Source of the DNA: Alphaproteobacteria bacterium
Lineage (GTDB): Bacteria; Pseudomonadota; Alphaproteobacteria; UBA828
Assembly: GCA_022826665.1 (NCBI GenBank)
Contig: JAJDUK010000047.1
Span: forward strand, 124,001 to 188,000
Length of the DNA: 64,000 nt
Direction: 5' to 3'
How positions within the stretch are numbered: the stretch's first letter is position 1; every line of letters starts with the position of its first letter. Below the pieces are notes generated by a model, which had not been told where the DNA came from, searched no databases, and worked only from the letters and a program-made list of their open reading frames with translations. This document shows, in pieces, positions 11,027 to 19,985 of the stretch. The position numbers and the translations under genes were made by a program.

Positions 11027-12292
11027 ATGCTCTCGATTCAGAAGGCGATACGGTCCGTCGTCGTGGGCGCGATGCTCGCGCGGGAACGCTGGCAGAGCGG
11101 CGTCGCGTACAACCCGCTGTCGAGGCAGACCGCACAAGACCCCTATCCGGTCTATGCGGCGCTGCGCGACCGCGACCCGGTGCATCGCAGCGCGCTGATG
11201 AACGCCTGGATGTTCACCCGGCACGCAGATATCGACACGATCCTTCGTAACCACCGGCGCTTCAGCAACGACCCGCGCAAAGGCTCTCTCTCTAGCCGGC
11301 AACGCGCCGGCCTGCCGGCGGACGAGGAATTCACAATGCTGTTCCTCGATCCACCAGACCACAAGCGGCTCAGGGCGCTGGTCAACAAGGCCTTCACGCC
11401 CAAGGCGGTGAACGCGCTCGAACCTCACATCCGCAGCCTGCTCGGCACCTTGCTGGACGACATCGACGATCCCGCCGGTTTCGACCTCATGCAGGCGGTG
11501 GCCCAACCGCTGCCAGTGATCGTGATCGCCGAGATGCTCGGCGTGCCGCCGGAGGACCGGGCGCAGTTCAAAATCTGGTCGGACCAGCGTGCACGCACCC
11601 TGGAGCCGTCGATCGATGCGCGAGAGCGCGCGCTCGCCGATGCGGCCAACAAGTCGCTCAACAACTATTTCCGGCCGATCATCGAGGAGCGGCGCGCGGC
11701 ACCCCAGGACGACATCGTAAGCGCGCTCGCGCAGGCGGAAGAAGAAGGCGACCGCCTCACCGAGCTTGAGATGCTGAACATGCTGCGCCTGCTGCTCATT
11801 GCCGGCAATGAGACCACCACCAACCTGATCGGCCACGGCGTGCTGGCGCTGCTGCGCAATCCTGATCAGATGCAGCGGCTCAGGGATGACCCGAGCTTGA
11901 TTCCGTCGGCGGTGGATGAGCTGCTGCGCTTCGATTCTCCGGTGCAGACGGATTTCCGACGCGCGCTCGAGGACTGCGAAGTAAACGGCTTTCCCCTGAA
12001 AAAGCGCGACAACATCGTCCTGCTGCTCGGCGCGGCCAACCGGGACCCCGACGTGTTCGACGATCCCGACCGGCTCGATGTCGGCCGTGGCGACCGCTCA
12101 CACCTGTCGTTCGGGCGCGGCATCCACCACTGCATCGGCGCCCCGCTCGCGCGCCTGGAAGGGCGGGTTGTCCTCGAGATGCTGCTGGAGCGCTTTTCCC
12201 AGATCAGCCTGAGCAGCGAGCAGCCACGGTTCCGCAACAGCATCGTGCTGCGCGGCCTGGAATCCCTGCCTGTCCGCTGCGTCAAGGCTTGA
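11027..12292 (+). CDS. Cytochrome P450 (soluble bacterial class I type)
   Basis: Heme-thiolate monooxygenase that hydroxylates an organic substrate with electrons from a ferredoxin system. 421 residues from the ATG at 11027, which has AAGGAG at 11015-11020; the longer frame from 10973 lacks a ribosome site. The I-helix motif AGNETTT, a K-helix ExxR in VDELLRFDSPVQ and the heme loop FGRGIHHCIGAPLA with the ligand Cys at residue 369 are all present. No ferredoxin or ferredoxin reductase gene lies beside it, so electrons must come from elsewhere. It leads a co-directional group with RraA-like, HAD and GMC genes that may form a catabolic unit. Confidence 0.93.
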   Translation: MLSIQKAIRSVVVGAMLARERWQSGVAYNPLSRQTAQDPYPVYAALRDRDPVHRSALMNAWMFTRHADIDTILRNHRRFSNDPRKGSLSSRQRAGLPADEEFTMLFLDPPDHKRLRALVNKAFTPKAVNALEPHIRSLLGTLLDDIDDPAGFDLMQAVAQPLPVIVIAEMLGVPPEDRAQFKIWSDQRARTLEPSIDARERALADAANKSLNNYFRPIIEERRAAPQDDIVSALAQAEEEGDRLTELEMLNMLRLLLIAGNETTTNLIGHGVLALLRNPDQMQRLRDDPSLIPSAVDELLRFDSPVQTDFRRALEDCEVNGFPLKKRDNIVLLLGAANRDPDVFDDPDRLDVGRGDRSHLSFGRGIHHCIGAPLARLEGRVVLEMLLERFSQISLSSEQPRFRNSIVLRGLESLPVRCVKA

Positions 12293-12362
12293 GACAAGAT
12301 TACGATACGTGACGCTGGAGTTCGGCTAACTCCGAACCGCGGCAAACCGGAAGGACCACACA

Positions 12363-13061
12363 ATGCTCGACACCCCGCCGGCGCTGACCATCCGTCGCAC
12401 TTTTCAGCGACCGCACCGCGACGCTATCGCCAAGTTGGAGGGCGCGCTGACCGGCCAGGTGGCCGATGCCCTTGGCGGGCTCGGCGCGCTGGACGCGGCG
12501 ATCAAGCCGATTGCAGGCGCGCCGCCTTCCATGCAGGCCTTTGTGGGCCCGGCCTTCCCTTGCATGAACAGCCCGGCGGACCAGCTCGCCCTGGTCGGCG
12601 CACTTGCCTATGCAGAGTCCGGCGACGTGCTCGTGGTGGGCACCGAGGGTTATCTCGGCACCGCCGTGATCGGCGACCTGATGGCAGGCATGTTGCTCAA
12701 TAGCGGGGCCGCCGGGCTGGTCACCGACGGCGCGGTGCGCGATACACCCGGTATCATTGGGGTGGGCCTGCCAGTCTATTGCGCGGGCGTCAGTCCCAAC
12801 TCGCCGCAACGGAACGGCCCCGGCACGGTGGGCCTCGCCATCAGCATCGGCGGGGTCACCGTAAATCCGGGCGACGTCGTGGTGGGTGACGGGGATGGGG
12901 TGGTCGTCGTACCCCAAGACGCACTCGACGACGTGATCGGCCACGTCAACGAAATCCGACGCCAGGAGTCCGAGATGGAGGCCAAGGTCAAAGAAGGCCT
13001 CACCTACCCCGACTCCTGGCGTGCCTACCTGGAGCCGGGGGCCGCGCACTTTGTCGACTGA
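12363..13061 (+). CDS. RraA / HMG-aldolase-like family protein
   Basis: Member of the RraA/demethylmenaquinone-methyltransferase-like fold, 232 residues. In this family some members are class II pyruvate aldolases (4-hydroxy-4-methyl-2-oxoglutarate or 4-carboxy-4-hydroxy-2-oxoadipate aldolase), others only inhibit RNase E. Visible hallmarks: QVADALGGLGALD near residue 33, GDVLVVGTEGYLGTAVIGDLM and the metal/substrate loop GLVTDGAVRDTPGI with the Arg-Asp pair. The catabolic neighbours favour an aldolase-type enzyme over an RNase regulator. RBS GGAAGG precedes the ATG. The next gene overlaps its end. Confidence 0.82.
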   Translation: MLDTPPALTIRRTFQRPHRDAIAKLEGALTGQVADALGGLGALDAAIKPIAGAPPSMQAFVGPAFPCMNSPADQLALVGALAYAESGDVLVVGTEGYLGTAVIGDLMAGMLLNSGAAGLVTDGAVRDTPGIIGVGLPVYCAGVSPNSPQRNGPGTVGLAISIGGVTVNPGDVVVGDGDGVVVVPQDALDDVIGHVNEIRRQESEMEAKVKEGLTYPDSWRAYLEPGAAHFVD

Positions 13062-13782
13062 CCCCGGTGCCGTCCGGGAGCGGGCGGCGATTCTCAGGCG
13101 CGGGACGAAGGCTCTGGTCTTCGACCTCTACGGCACGGTCGTCGACATGCAGGCGGGGCTGACCCAGGCCGCAACCCCCTACCTTGAGGAGAAGGGCTGG
13201 GACGGCGCGCCGCACCGCTTCGTCACCTGGTGGCGGCGCACCCATTTCGAGAACTCGATGATCGATTCTCTGTGCGACCGGGGCCATACCTCCTATCGCG
13301 AGATTAGCCACCGCGCGCTCTCTTACGTGATGGATCGCTGTGGCTTTCCCTACACGCAGAAAGAGGTCGTTCAACTGGTGAGCCAGATCGAGAAGCTCAA
13401 GCCCTTTCCCGAAGTGCCGGCCGCGCTGGAGAGGCTGCGCGCCGCGGGCTACATGCTCGCCATCCTTTCCAATGGCGATCGCGACATGCTGGAGGCCGCG
13501 ATGCCGCACGTCGGCATCCCCTTCGACCATGTGATCTCGGTGCAGGAGGCCGGCGCCTTCAAGCCCCACTGGCGGACCTATGCCAAGGCCGCGGAGATCA
13601 TGGGCGTTGACCGGACGGCCTGCGCGCTGGTCGCCAATCACGCCTTCGATTGCATCGGCGCCAAGGCCTACGGCATGCGGACGATCTTCATCGACCGGCG
13701 AAGCCGCCCATTCGGCGAGACCCCGCACCGCCCAGACCTCATCGTCGAGAACGTCACGGCGCTCGCAGCGGCGCTGGCCTGA
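13051..13782 (+). CDS. HAD superfamily hydrolase, haloacid dehalogenase type II-like
   Basis: HAD-fold hydrolase of the L-2-haloacid dehalogenase subgroup. About 243 residues. The nucleophile motif is KALVFDLYGTVVD, followed by the cap domain, then AILSNGDRDML (motif II Ser/Asn), KPHWRTYAKAAEIMG (motif III Lys) and VANHAFDCIGAKAYGM (motif IV). The start is uncertain: TTG at 13051 overlaps the upstream stop by 11 bp, GTG at 13021 would overlap by 41 bp. The overlap implies translational coupling with the RraA-like gene. Halogenated acids or a phosphate ester are equally possible substrates. Confidence 0.85.
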   Translation: MSTDPGAVRERAAILRRGTKALVFDLYGTVVDMQAGLTQAATPYLEEKGWDGAPHRFVTWWRRTHFENSMIDSLCDRGHTSYREISHRALSYVMDRCGFPYTQKEVVQLVSQIEKLKPFPEVPAALERLRAAGYMLAILSNGDRDMLEAAMPHVGIPFDHVISVQEAGAFKPHWRTYAKAAEIMGVDRTACALVANHAFDCIGAKAYGMRTIFIDRRSRPFGETPHRPDLIVENVTALAAALA

Positions 13783-13808
13783 CGCGTCGGACCCGAAGCG
13801 GCGGCGGA

Positions 13809-15419
13809 ATGCAGGCGGACTACATCGTCATCGGTTCGGGCTCCGGTGGAGCGGCGGTTGCAGCCCGTCTCGCGGAGAACCCGCGCAACCGGGTGCTGCT
13901 CCTCGAAGCGGGGCCGAAGGACACCAACCCGTTCATCCACATACCGGCCGGCTTCACCCGTCTGCTCACCCACCCGATGCTCAACTGGCGACGGCAGTCC
14001 GAGCCGGTGCCCGGTCTTGGCGGCCGTCGTATGCCCTTCCCCTCTGGCAAGGTGCTGGGCGGCTCCAGCGCGATCAACGGCATGCTCTACATCCGCGGCC
14101 AAGCCGAGGACTACGACGCCTGGCGCGATGCCGGCAACGCGGGCTGGGGCTGGGAGGACGTGCTGCCCTACTTCCGCAAGGCCGAGGACCAGCAGCACGG
14201 GGAGAACGAGAGCCACGGGGTCGGCGGCCCCATCGGGGTGAGTGACACGCGGCCGAGCAGCCCAGCCTCCCGTCTCTTTCTCGATGCCGCAGTGCGGAGC
14301 GGCGTTCCCCGCCTCGACGACCTCAATACCGGCGATCAGCATGGCATCGCGCTTGTTCAGGGCACGATCAAAAACGGCAAGCGCATGACCACCGCCGTGG
14401 GCTACCTGCGGCCGGCGGCGACGCGGGAGAACCTGCGCGTCGTGACCGAGGCGCTGGTGGACCGCATCGTCGTTGAAGACGGCATCGCCACCGGCGTCAT
14501 CTATACCGACAAGTCCGGCGCCACCGTCACCGCGCACGCGGAGCGCGAGGTCGTGCTCTGTGCGGGTGCCGTGGCCTCGCCCCAGATCCTGCTGCAATCG
14601 GGGATCGGCGACGCGGACCAGCTCAAGGCGCTCGGCATCGCGCCGGTCCACCACCTGCCGGGGGTGGGCGAGAATCTCCACGACCACCTGTTCGTCTTCG
14701 TCCAGCCCCGGCTGAAGAAGGGGGTTCCGACGCTCAACCGCCTGCTGCGAAGCCGCCCCCGGCTCGCGGCGGAGGTGCTGCGTTACGGCCTCTTTCGCAC
14801 CGGCGCCCTGTCGCTCACCTCTTGCGAGGTCTGTGGCTTTCTCGATTCCAGGGAGCAGGGCGGACGTCCCGATATCGAGATCACCTTCCGTCCGCTCAGC
14901 TTCGACCTGTTGCCGGACGGCGGCTGGCGTCCGCACCCCTACCCCGGCGGCACGAGCTCAGTCTGTGCCACCCGACCCAAGAGCCGTGGCCGGGTGACGC
15001 TGGTGCAGGAGGGCAACGGCGCGCGCCGGGTGGCGATCCAGCCCAACTACCTCGCGCACGATGAGGACGTGATGAGCCTCGTGCGTGGCCTGCGCATCCT
15101 GCGGCGCATCCTGGGGACCGAGCCTATCGCCTCGTGCGTCGTCTCTGAGCAGCGGCCGGGCCCGGATGTTGAGAGCGACGAGGCGTTGGCCCAATACGTG
15201 CGCGAGACGGCGAGCACGGTCTATCACCCGGTCGGCACCTGCAAGATGGGGAGCGACGCGATGAGCGTCGTCGACGAGCGCCTTCGGGTCCACGGCATCG
15301 CGGGTCTACGTGTTGCCGACGCCTCGATCATGCCGGCTATCCCTTCCGGCAACACCAACGCGCCCACCATCATGATCGGCGAGAAGGCGGCCGACATGAT
15401 CCGTCGCGACCACAATTAG
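13809..15419 (+). CDS. GMC family FAD-dependent oxidoreductase (second copy)
   Basis: 536 residues, choline/alcohol dehydrogenase-like flavoenzyme. FAD motif GSGSGG at residues 9-14, GKVLGGSSAINGMLYIRG near residue 80, CAGAVASPQILLQSGIG, catalytic H473 in VYHPVGTCKMG and the C-terminal SGNTNAPTIMIGEKA. The chosen ATG at 13809 gives the normal family N-terminus (MQADYIV); the frame extends upstream to 13650 but that part overlaps the HAD gene. Last gene of the P450/RraA/HAD/GMC run. It differs clearly from the GMC enzyme at 2.6 kb, so they are paralogues rather than a recent duplication. Confidence 0.9.
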   Translation: MQADYIVIGSGSGGAAVAARLAENPRNRVLLLEAGPKDTNPFIHIPAGFTRLLTHPMLNWRRQSEPVPGLGGRRMPFPSGKVLGGSSAINGMLYIRGQAEDYDAWRDAGNAGWGWEDVLPYFRKAEDQQHGENESHGVGGPIGVSDTRPSSPASRLFLDAAVRSGVPRLDDLNTGDQHGIALVQGTIKNGKRMTTAVGYLRPAATRENLRVVTEALVDRIVVEDGIATGVIYTDKSGATVTAHAEREVVLCAGAVASPQILLQSGIGDADQLKALGIAPVHHLPGVGENLHDHLFVFVQPRLKKGVPTLNRLLRSRPRLAAEVLRYGLFRTGALSLTSCEVCGFLDSREQGGRPDIEITFRPLSFDLLPDGGWRPHPYPGGTSSVCATRPKSRGRVTLVQEGNGARRVAIQPNYLAHDEDVMSLVRGLRILRRILGTEPIASCVVSEQRPGPDVESDEALAQYVRETASTVYHPVGTCKMGSDAMSVVDERLRVHGIAGLRVADASIMPAIPSGNTNAPTIMIGEKAADMIRRDHN

Positions 15420-15514
15420 AGCTGCCGACCGGCCCTCCGTTCGGCAAGATTTGTCACAGATTTGTCTCCGCTGGCCGCCTTGCTCCGTTCTGGGCGGAGC
15501 GGCATAGTGCGCTC

Positions 15515-16096
15515 ATGGAATGGCGCCATGCAGCAGAAAGGGGATCGCGCCCGGAGGCAGAAGAGCCGCCGGTCCGCGTGTGCGAGTATCCCGACTGCGA
15601 CCGTGAGGCCGACCACCGCGCCCCGCGGGCGCCCAATGACCTCCGCTCCTGGCGCTGGTTCTGCCTCGACCACGTGCGCGACTACAACCGCTCGTGGAAC
15701 TTCTTTGCGGGCTGGAGCCAGCACGACATCGAGCGCTTTCAGCACGACGACGTGACCGGACACCGCCCCACCTGGCCGTTCTGCCAGGGCCCGGGCGGGC
15801 AGCGCCGGGAAGACCTGGAGGAGGCGTTTCGCACCTTCTCGCGCGAGTGGCTGAACGGCGAGGAAGCCCCAAATGGAAGAAGGCGGACGGGCACGGAGAC
15901 GATCTCCGAGGCCAGGCTCGAAGCGCTCGCCCTCTTCGACCTCGCGCCGCCCTTCGACCTCGACGCGCTCAAGCGGCGCTACAAGTCCCTGGTCAAGCGG
16001 CACCATCCCGATGCCAACGGGGGCTCGCGCGAATCCGAGGAGCTTTTGAAACACATCAATCACGCCTATAACTACCTGAAGAAGGAGTGCTCATAG
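15515..16096 (+). CDS. J-domain (DnaJ-like) co-chaperone, conserved upstream of cobS
   Basis: 193 residues. The N-terminal two thirds carry a Cys/His pattern (CEYPDCDREADHRAP, FCLDHVRDYN) that may bind a metal; the last 60 residues form a J domain with the essential HPD in KRHHPDANGG, which would stimulate a DnaK-type ATPase. J proteins of this shape are commonly found directly before cobS in alphaproteobacteria, as here. A client among the cobaltochelatase subunits is plausible but unproven. Confidence 0.87.
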   Translation: MEWRHAAERGSRPEAEEPPVRVCEYPDCDREADHRAPRAPNDLRSWRWFCLDHVRDYNRSWNFFAGWSQHDIERFQHDDVTGHRPTWPFCQGPGGQRREDLEEAFRTFSREWLNGEEAPNGRRRTGTETISEARLEALALFDLAPPFDLDALKRRYKSLVKRHHPDANGGSRESEELLKHINHAYNYLKKECS

Positions 16097-16172
16097 ACGA
16101 AGGCGTTGTCGATCGGATTGGCGCAAGAGTGGCCGCCGATGGCGGCCTTATTCGTGCGGAGGGAAGCGCGCA

Positions 16173-17174
16173 ATGCAAACTAGTGAGGTGGGGACGGCTG
16201 TCACCAATGACGGAGTGCCGGATATCCAGGTTTCCGTCAGCCAGACATTCGGCATCGATACCGACATGGAAGTGCCGGCGTTTTCGGAGCCCACGGACCA
16301 TGTGCCGGATATTGACACCGCGTATCACTTCGACCGCGACACCACGCTGACCATTCTCGCAGGCTTCGCGCACAACCGCCGGGTGATGATCCAGGGCTAT
16401 CACGGCACCGGAAAATCCACCCACATTGAGCAGGTGGCGGCGCGCCTCAATTGGCCCTGCATCCGCATTAACCTCGACAGCCACATCAGCCGCATCGACC
16501 TGATCGGCAAAGACGCTATCGTGATTCGCGACGGGGTGCAGGTGACCGAGTTTCGCGAAGGCCTGCTGCCCTGGGCGCTGCAACACCCGACGGCGCTGGT
16601 CTTCGATGAATACGACGCCGGCCGGCCGGACGTGATGTTCGTGATCCAGCGCATCCTCGAGGTCGACGGCAAACTCACCCTGCTCGACCAGAATCGGGTG
16701 GTGCGGCCGCATCCCGCCTTCCGCATCTTCTCCACCACCAACACCGTCGGCCTCGGCGATACGACGGGCCTCTATCACGGCACGCAGCAGATCAACCAAG
16801 GCCAGATGGACCGCTGGAACCTGGTCGCGACGCTGAACTACCTCCCCCACGACGACGAGGTGAAGATCGTGCTGTCGAAGGTGCCTTCTTACGAGAAGGA
16901 GGAGAAGCTCAAGCTGATCCACGCGATGGTGGAGGTGGCGGCGCTCTCCCGCTCGGGCTTCATGGCCGGCGACGTCTCCACCGTCATGTCGCCGCGCACG
17001 GTCATCCACTGGGCCGAGAACGCCGAGATCTTCGGCGACGTGGGCTACGCCTTCCGCACGACTTTCGTGAACAAGTGCGACGAGATGGAGCGGCCGATCA
17101 TCGCCGAGTACTTCCAGCGCTGCCTCGGCATGGAGCTTCCAGAATCGTCGGCGCCGCTGCAGCCGACCGCCTGA
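16173..17174 (+). CDS. cobS: Aerobic cobaltochelatase subunit CobS (AAA+ ATPase)
   Basis: AAA+ motor of the aerobic cobaltochelatase CobNST, which inserts cobalt into hydrogenobyrinic acid a,c-diamide. 333 residues, usual length. Walker A GYHGTGKST at about 75-83, Walker B ALVFDEYDA at 141-149, sensor region FRIFSTTNTVGLGD, and the conserved tail YFQRCLGMELPES. It lies 15 bp before cobT. The large CobN subunit is not in the window. Presence implies aerobic de novo cobalamin synthesis. Confidence 0.95.
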   Translation: MQTSEVGTAVTNDGVPDIQVSVSQTFGIDTDMEVPAFSEPTDHVPDIDTAYHFDRDTTLTILAGFAHNRRVMIQGYHGTGKSTHIEQVAARLNWPCIRINLDSHISRIDLIGKDAIVIRDGVQVTEFREGLLPWALQHPTALVFDEYDAGRPDVMFVIQRILEVDGKLTLLDQNRVVRPHPAFRIFSTTNTVGLGDTTGLYHGTQQINQGQMDRWNLVATLNYLPHDDEVKIVLSKVPSYEKEEKLKLIHAMVEVAALSRSGFMAGDVSTVMSPRTVIHWAENAEIFGDVGYAFRTTFVNKCDEMERPIIAEYFQRCLGMELPESSAPLQPTA

Positions 17175-17189
17175 GCCGGAGCACGCCGC

Positions 17190-19061
17190 GTGGCCCAGGA
17201 GGAAACCCCCGTCGAGACCTTCCAGCGCGCCGTCGGCTCGGCGCTGCGGGCCATTGCGGGCGAGGGGGGCGAGGAACTTCAGGTTTCCTTCGGCGCGGAT
17301 CAGCCGCAAGTCGCGGGCGATCAGGTTCAGCTGCCGTTCCCGGCGCGGGACCTCAACGCGCTCGACGTGGAGCTCGTGCGGGGCTCGGCCGATGCGTTGG
17401 CGCTTCGGCTCCGCTATCACGACCAGGGCGCCCACGTGCGCGAGCAGCCGCGCGGCAAAACGGCGCGGGCGATCTACGACGCGATCGAGCAGACACGGGT
17501 CGAGGCACTAGGCGCCGGTCGACTGGCCGGGGTGGCGGCGAACCTCGATTCCGCGCTTGAGCAACGTTGCCGGCGCAAGGGCTACGACCACTGCACGGCG
17601 CCGGAAGAGGTGCCGGTCGCCGAAGCGCTCGCCATGATCATGCGCGAGAAGCTCACCGGCCGGCACCTGCCGCAGTCGGCGCGCCACATGGCCGACCTTT
17701 GGCGCCCCTGGTTCGAGACCAAGGGCGCCCGGCACACGACGCAGCTCGTGCGCGCGATTCACGACCAGGAGCAATTTTCCACTCTGTCCCGCCGCCTCAT
17801 CAAGGAGCTGGATCTGCCCGACGAGGACGCCGAAGACCCGGACGACGCCGAGGACCAGTCGAGCCCCGAGCAGACCGACGACGACGACGCGAGCCAGCCC
17901 GGCGATGCGGAGCAAGGCGACGAGATGGATGCGGACAGCGACCGGGAAGCAGATGTCGACGCGGACGCGGATGCCGAAGCGCAGGAGGCGTCCGACGAAG
18001 ACGCCGACGCCTCCATGAGCGAGGGTGAGGACGACGAGGAGGCTGGCCGCCGGCGCCTGCAGCCCGGAGGAGGACCGGGCGCCAAGGAGCCACCCTACAA
18101 GGCGTACACCACGCAGTTCGACGAGGTCGTCAACGCCTCGGAGCTTTGCGACGCCGAGGAGCTGGCCCGCTTGCGCACCCAGCTCGACCAGCAGCTCTCC
18201 CAGCTGCACGGGGTCATCAGCCGGCTCGCGAACCGGCTGCAGCGGCGCCTGCTCGCGCGCCAGACCCGGTCGTGGGAGTTCGACCTCGAAGAGGGCCTGC
18301 TGGATACCGCGCGGCTCTCCCGCGTCGTCACCAACCCGCTTCATCCGCTCTCCTACAAGATGGAGAAGGAGACTTCGTTCCGCGACACGGTGGTGACGCT
18401 GCTCATCGACAATTCGGGCTCCATGCGCGGGCGGCCGATCATGGTGGCCGCCATGAGCGGCGACATCCTGGCGCGGACGCTGGAGCGCTGCGGCGTAAAG
18501 GTGGAGATCCTGGGCTTTACCACGCGTGCCTGGAAAGGCGGCCAGTCGCGCGAGCGCTGGCTGGCGGAAGGACGCTCGCGCAATCCGGGGCGGCTCAACG
18601 ACCTGCGCCACATCATCTACAAGAACGCCGACGAGCCCTGGCGTCGGGCGCGAAAGAGCCTCGGCCTCATGCTGCGCGAGGGCCTGCTCAAGGAGAACAT
18701 CGACGGCGAGGCGCTGCTCTGGGCCCACGAGCGCCTGCTCGGCCGGTCCGAGGAGCGGCGCATTCTGATGGTGATTTCCGACGGCGCGCCGGTCGACGAC
18801 AGCACGCTCTCGGTCAACGCACGCAACTATCTGGAGCGGCACCTGCGCTCGGTCATCGATTGGGTCGAGACCTTCTCGCCGGTCCAATTGCTGGCCATCG
18901 GCATCGGGCACGACGTGACCCGCTACTACCGCCGCGCCGTCACGCTGACCGATGCAGAGCAGCTCGGCGGCACCATGACCGAAAAGCTCGCCGAGCTCTT
19001 CGACGAGCAGCCGCGCGACGAGCGCGCCTTCGAATCCCGCCCTCGGCTCAGAAGCGCCTAG
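17190..19061 (+). CDS. cobT: Aerobic cobaltochelatase subunit CobT (VWA domain)
   Basis: Partner of CobS in the cobalt chelatase chaperone-like complex. 623 residues from a GTG start. Order: helical N-terminal domain (1-205), a very acidic Asp/Glu linker (about 210-285), a middle helical segment, and a C-terminal von Willebrand A domain with the MIDAS motif DNSGSMRG at 407-414. This layout is that of CobT, comparable to ChlD of magnesium chelatase. Co-transcribed with cobS. Both depend on a CobN elsewhere in the genome. Confidence 0.95.
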   Translation: MAQEETPVETFQRAVGSALRAIAGEGGEELQVSFGADQPQVAGDQVQLPFPARDLNALDVELVRGSADALALRLRYHDQGAHVREQPRGKTARAIYDAIEQTRVEALGAGRLAGVAANLDSALEQRCRRKGYDHCTAPEEVPVAEALAMIMREKLTGRHLPQSARHMADLWRPWFETKGARHTTQLVRAIHDQEQFSTLSRRLIKELDLPDEDAEDPDDAEDQSSPEQTDDDDASQPGDAEQGDEMDADSDREADVDADADAEAQEASDEDADASMSEGEDDEEAGRRRLQPGGGPGAKEPPYKAYTTQFDEVVNASELCDAEELARLRTQLDQQLSQLHGVISRLANRLQRRLLARQTRSWEFDLEEGLLDTARLSRVVTNPLHPLSYKMEKETSFRDTVVTLLIDNSGSMRGRPIMVAAMSGDILARTLERCGVKVEILGFTTRAWKGGQSRERWLAEGRSRNPGRLNDLRHIIYKNADEPWRRARKSLGLMLREGLLKENIDGEALLWAHERLLGRSEERRILMVISDGAPVDDSTLSVNARNYLERHLRSVIDWVETFSPVQLLAIGIGHDVTRYYRRAVTLTDAEQLGGTMTEKLAELFDEQPRDERAFESRPRLRSA

Positions 19062-19076
19062 CCGCCGTCCTTCTTC

Positions 19077-19841
19077 TCACATGAGGTGGGCCTCGAAGAA
19101 GGCCAGGGTCCGTCGCCAGGCGAGGGCGGTGTCCTCTTCGTCATAGCGGGCGCTGGTCGGATTGGCGAAGCCGTGATCGGCCTCGTACCAGTGGTTCTCG
19201 GCGCTCTTGCCGGCTGCCGCCATCTCCGCCTCGAAGCCGTCCACCATCTCCTGGTTGATCCACCTGTCACGGGTGGCGAAGTGACCCAGCACCGGCCCGG
19301 CCAAGGAAGCGAGCTGCTCCCGCGTCCTCTTCACGTTGCCGTAGTAGACGATTGTCGCGTTGACCGGCGCCGCAAGCGAGGCATTGAGCGACCAGCGGCC
19401 GCCGAAGCACCAGCCCACGGTGCCGACCTTGCCGCTGCCGCTCTCGTGGTTCCGGAGCCAGTCGATCCATGAGGCGCAGGTGTCGGTGGCGTCCTGCGGC
19501 TTGACCCCCGTCGCCAGCTCCCGCGCCACGGCAGGATCGGCGGTGACGTTGCCGTCGTAGAGGTCGATGGCGAGCGCCAGATAGCCGGCGTCCGCCAGCG
19601 CGGCGGCGACCGACTTGATCTGATCGTTCAGCCCCCACCACTCGTGCACCAGCATGACGGCCGGTGCCGGCAGCGCGGCGGGGACGCCGAGCGCGGCCGA
19701 GACGGAGCGGCCGCCGGCGGTGGTGATGGTGACGGTCTCGAGGCTGGCGGCCGCGGCCCGAGCGAGCCGCCGATCGGCGAGGACCGCCGCGAGCGGCAGC
19801 CCGGCGAGACCGATGAGGAGGTCACGTCTTGCGAGTCCCAT
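19077..19841 (-). CDS. Dienelactone hydrolase family protein, exported
   Basis: Alpha/beta hydrolase, 254 residues. An N-terminal Tat-type signal (MGLARRDLLIGLAGLPLAAV) suggests export. The Cys nucleophile lies in GTVGWCFGGRWS, with the acid in FATRDRWI and the His in EADHGFANP, the dienelactone-hydrolase triad order. The ATG at 19841 is preceded by GGAGGA; the open frame continues far upstream but there it is antisense to the TPP-enzyme gene. Faces cobT tail to tail with only 15 bp between. Substrate is uncertain: exported members are not well characterised. Confidence 0.88.
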   Translation of the reverse strand: MGLARRDLLIGLAGLPLAAVLADRRLARAAAASLETVTITTAGGRSVSAALGVPAALPAPAVMLVHEWWGLNDQIKSVAAALADAGYLALAIDLYDGNVTADPAVARELATGVKPQDATDTCASWIDWLRNHESGSGKVGTVGWCFGGRWSLNASLAAPVNATIVYYGNVKRTREQLASLAGPVLGHFATRDRWINQEMVDGFEAEMAAAGKSAENHWYEADHGFANPTSARYDEEDTALAWRRTLAFFEAHLM

Positions 19842-19985
19842 GGCGCGTCGTCCTCCGTTGCGATCTGAGGGAGACCATGGTCGGGCGCGCGCGGCTCCGA
19901 CGCAAGGCGCTATCGGCACGGGCCCCCTCGCTTTCTCCGCCGGACCGCTCCCTGTATCCTCGCGCGGCTTCAGCGGAGGAGGGCC

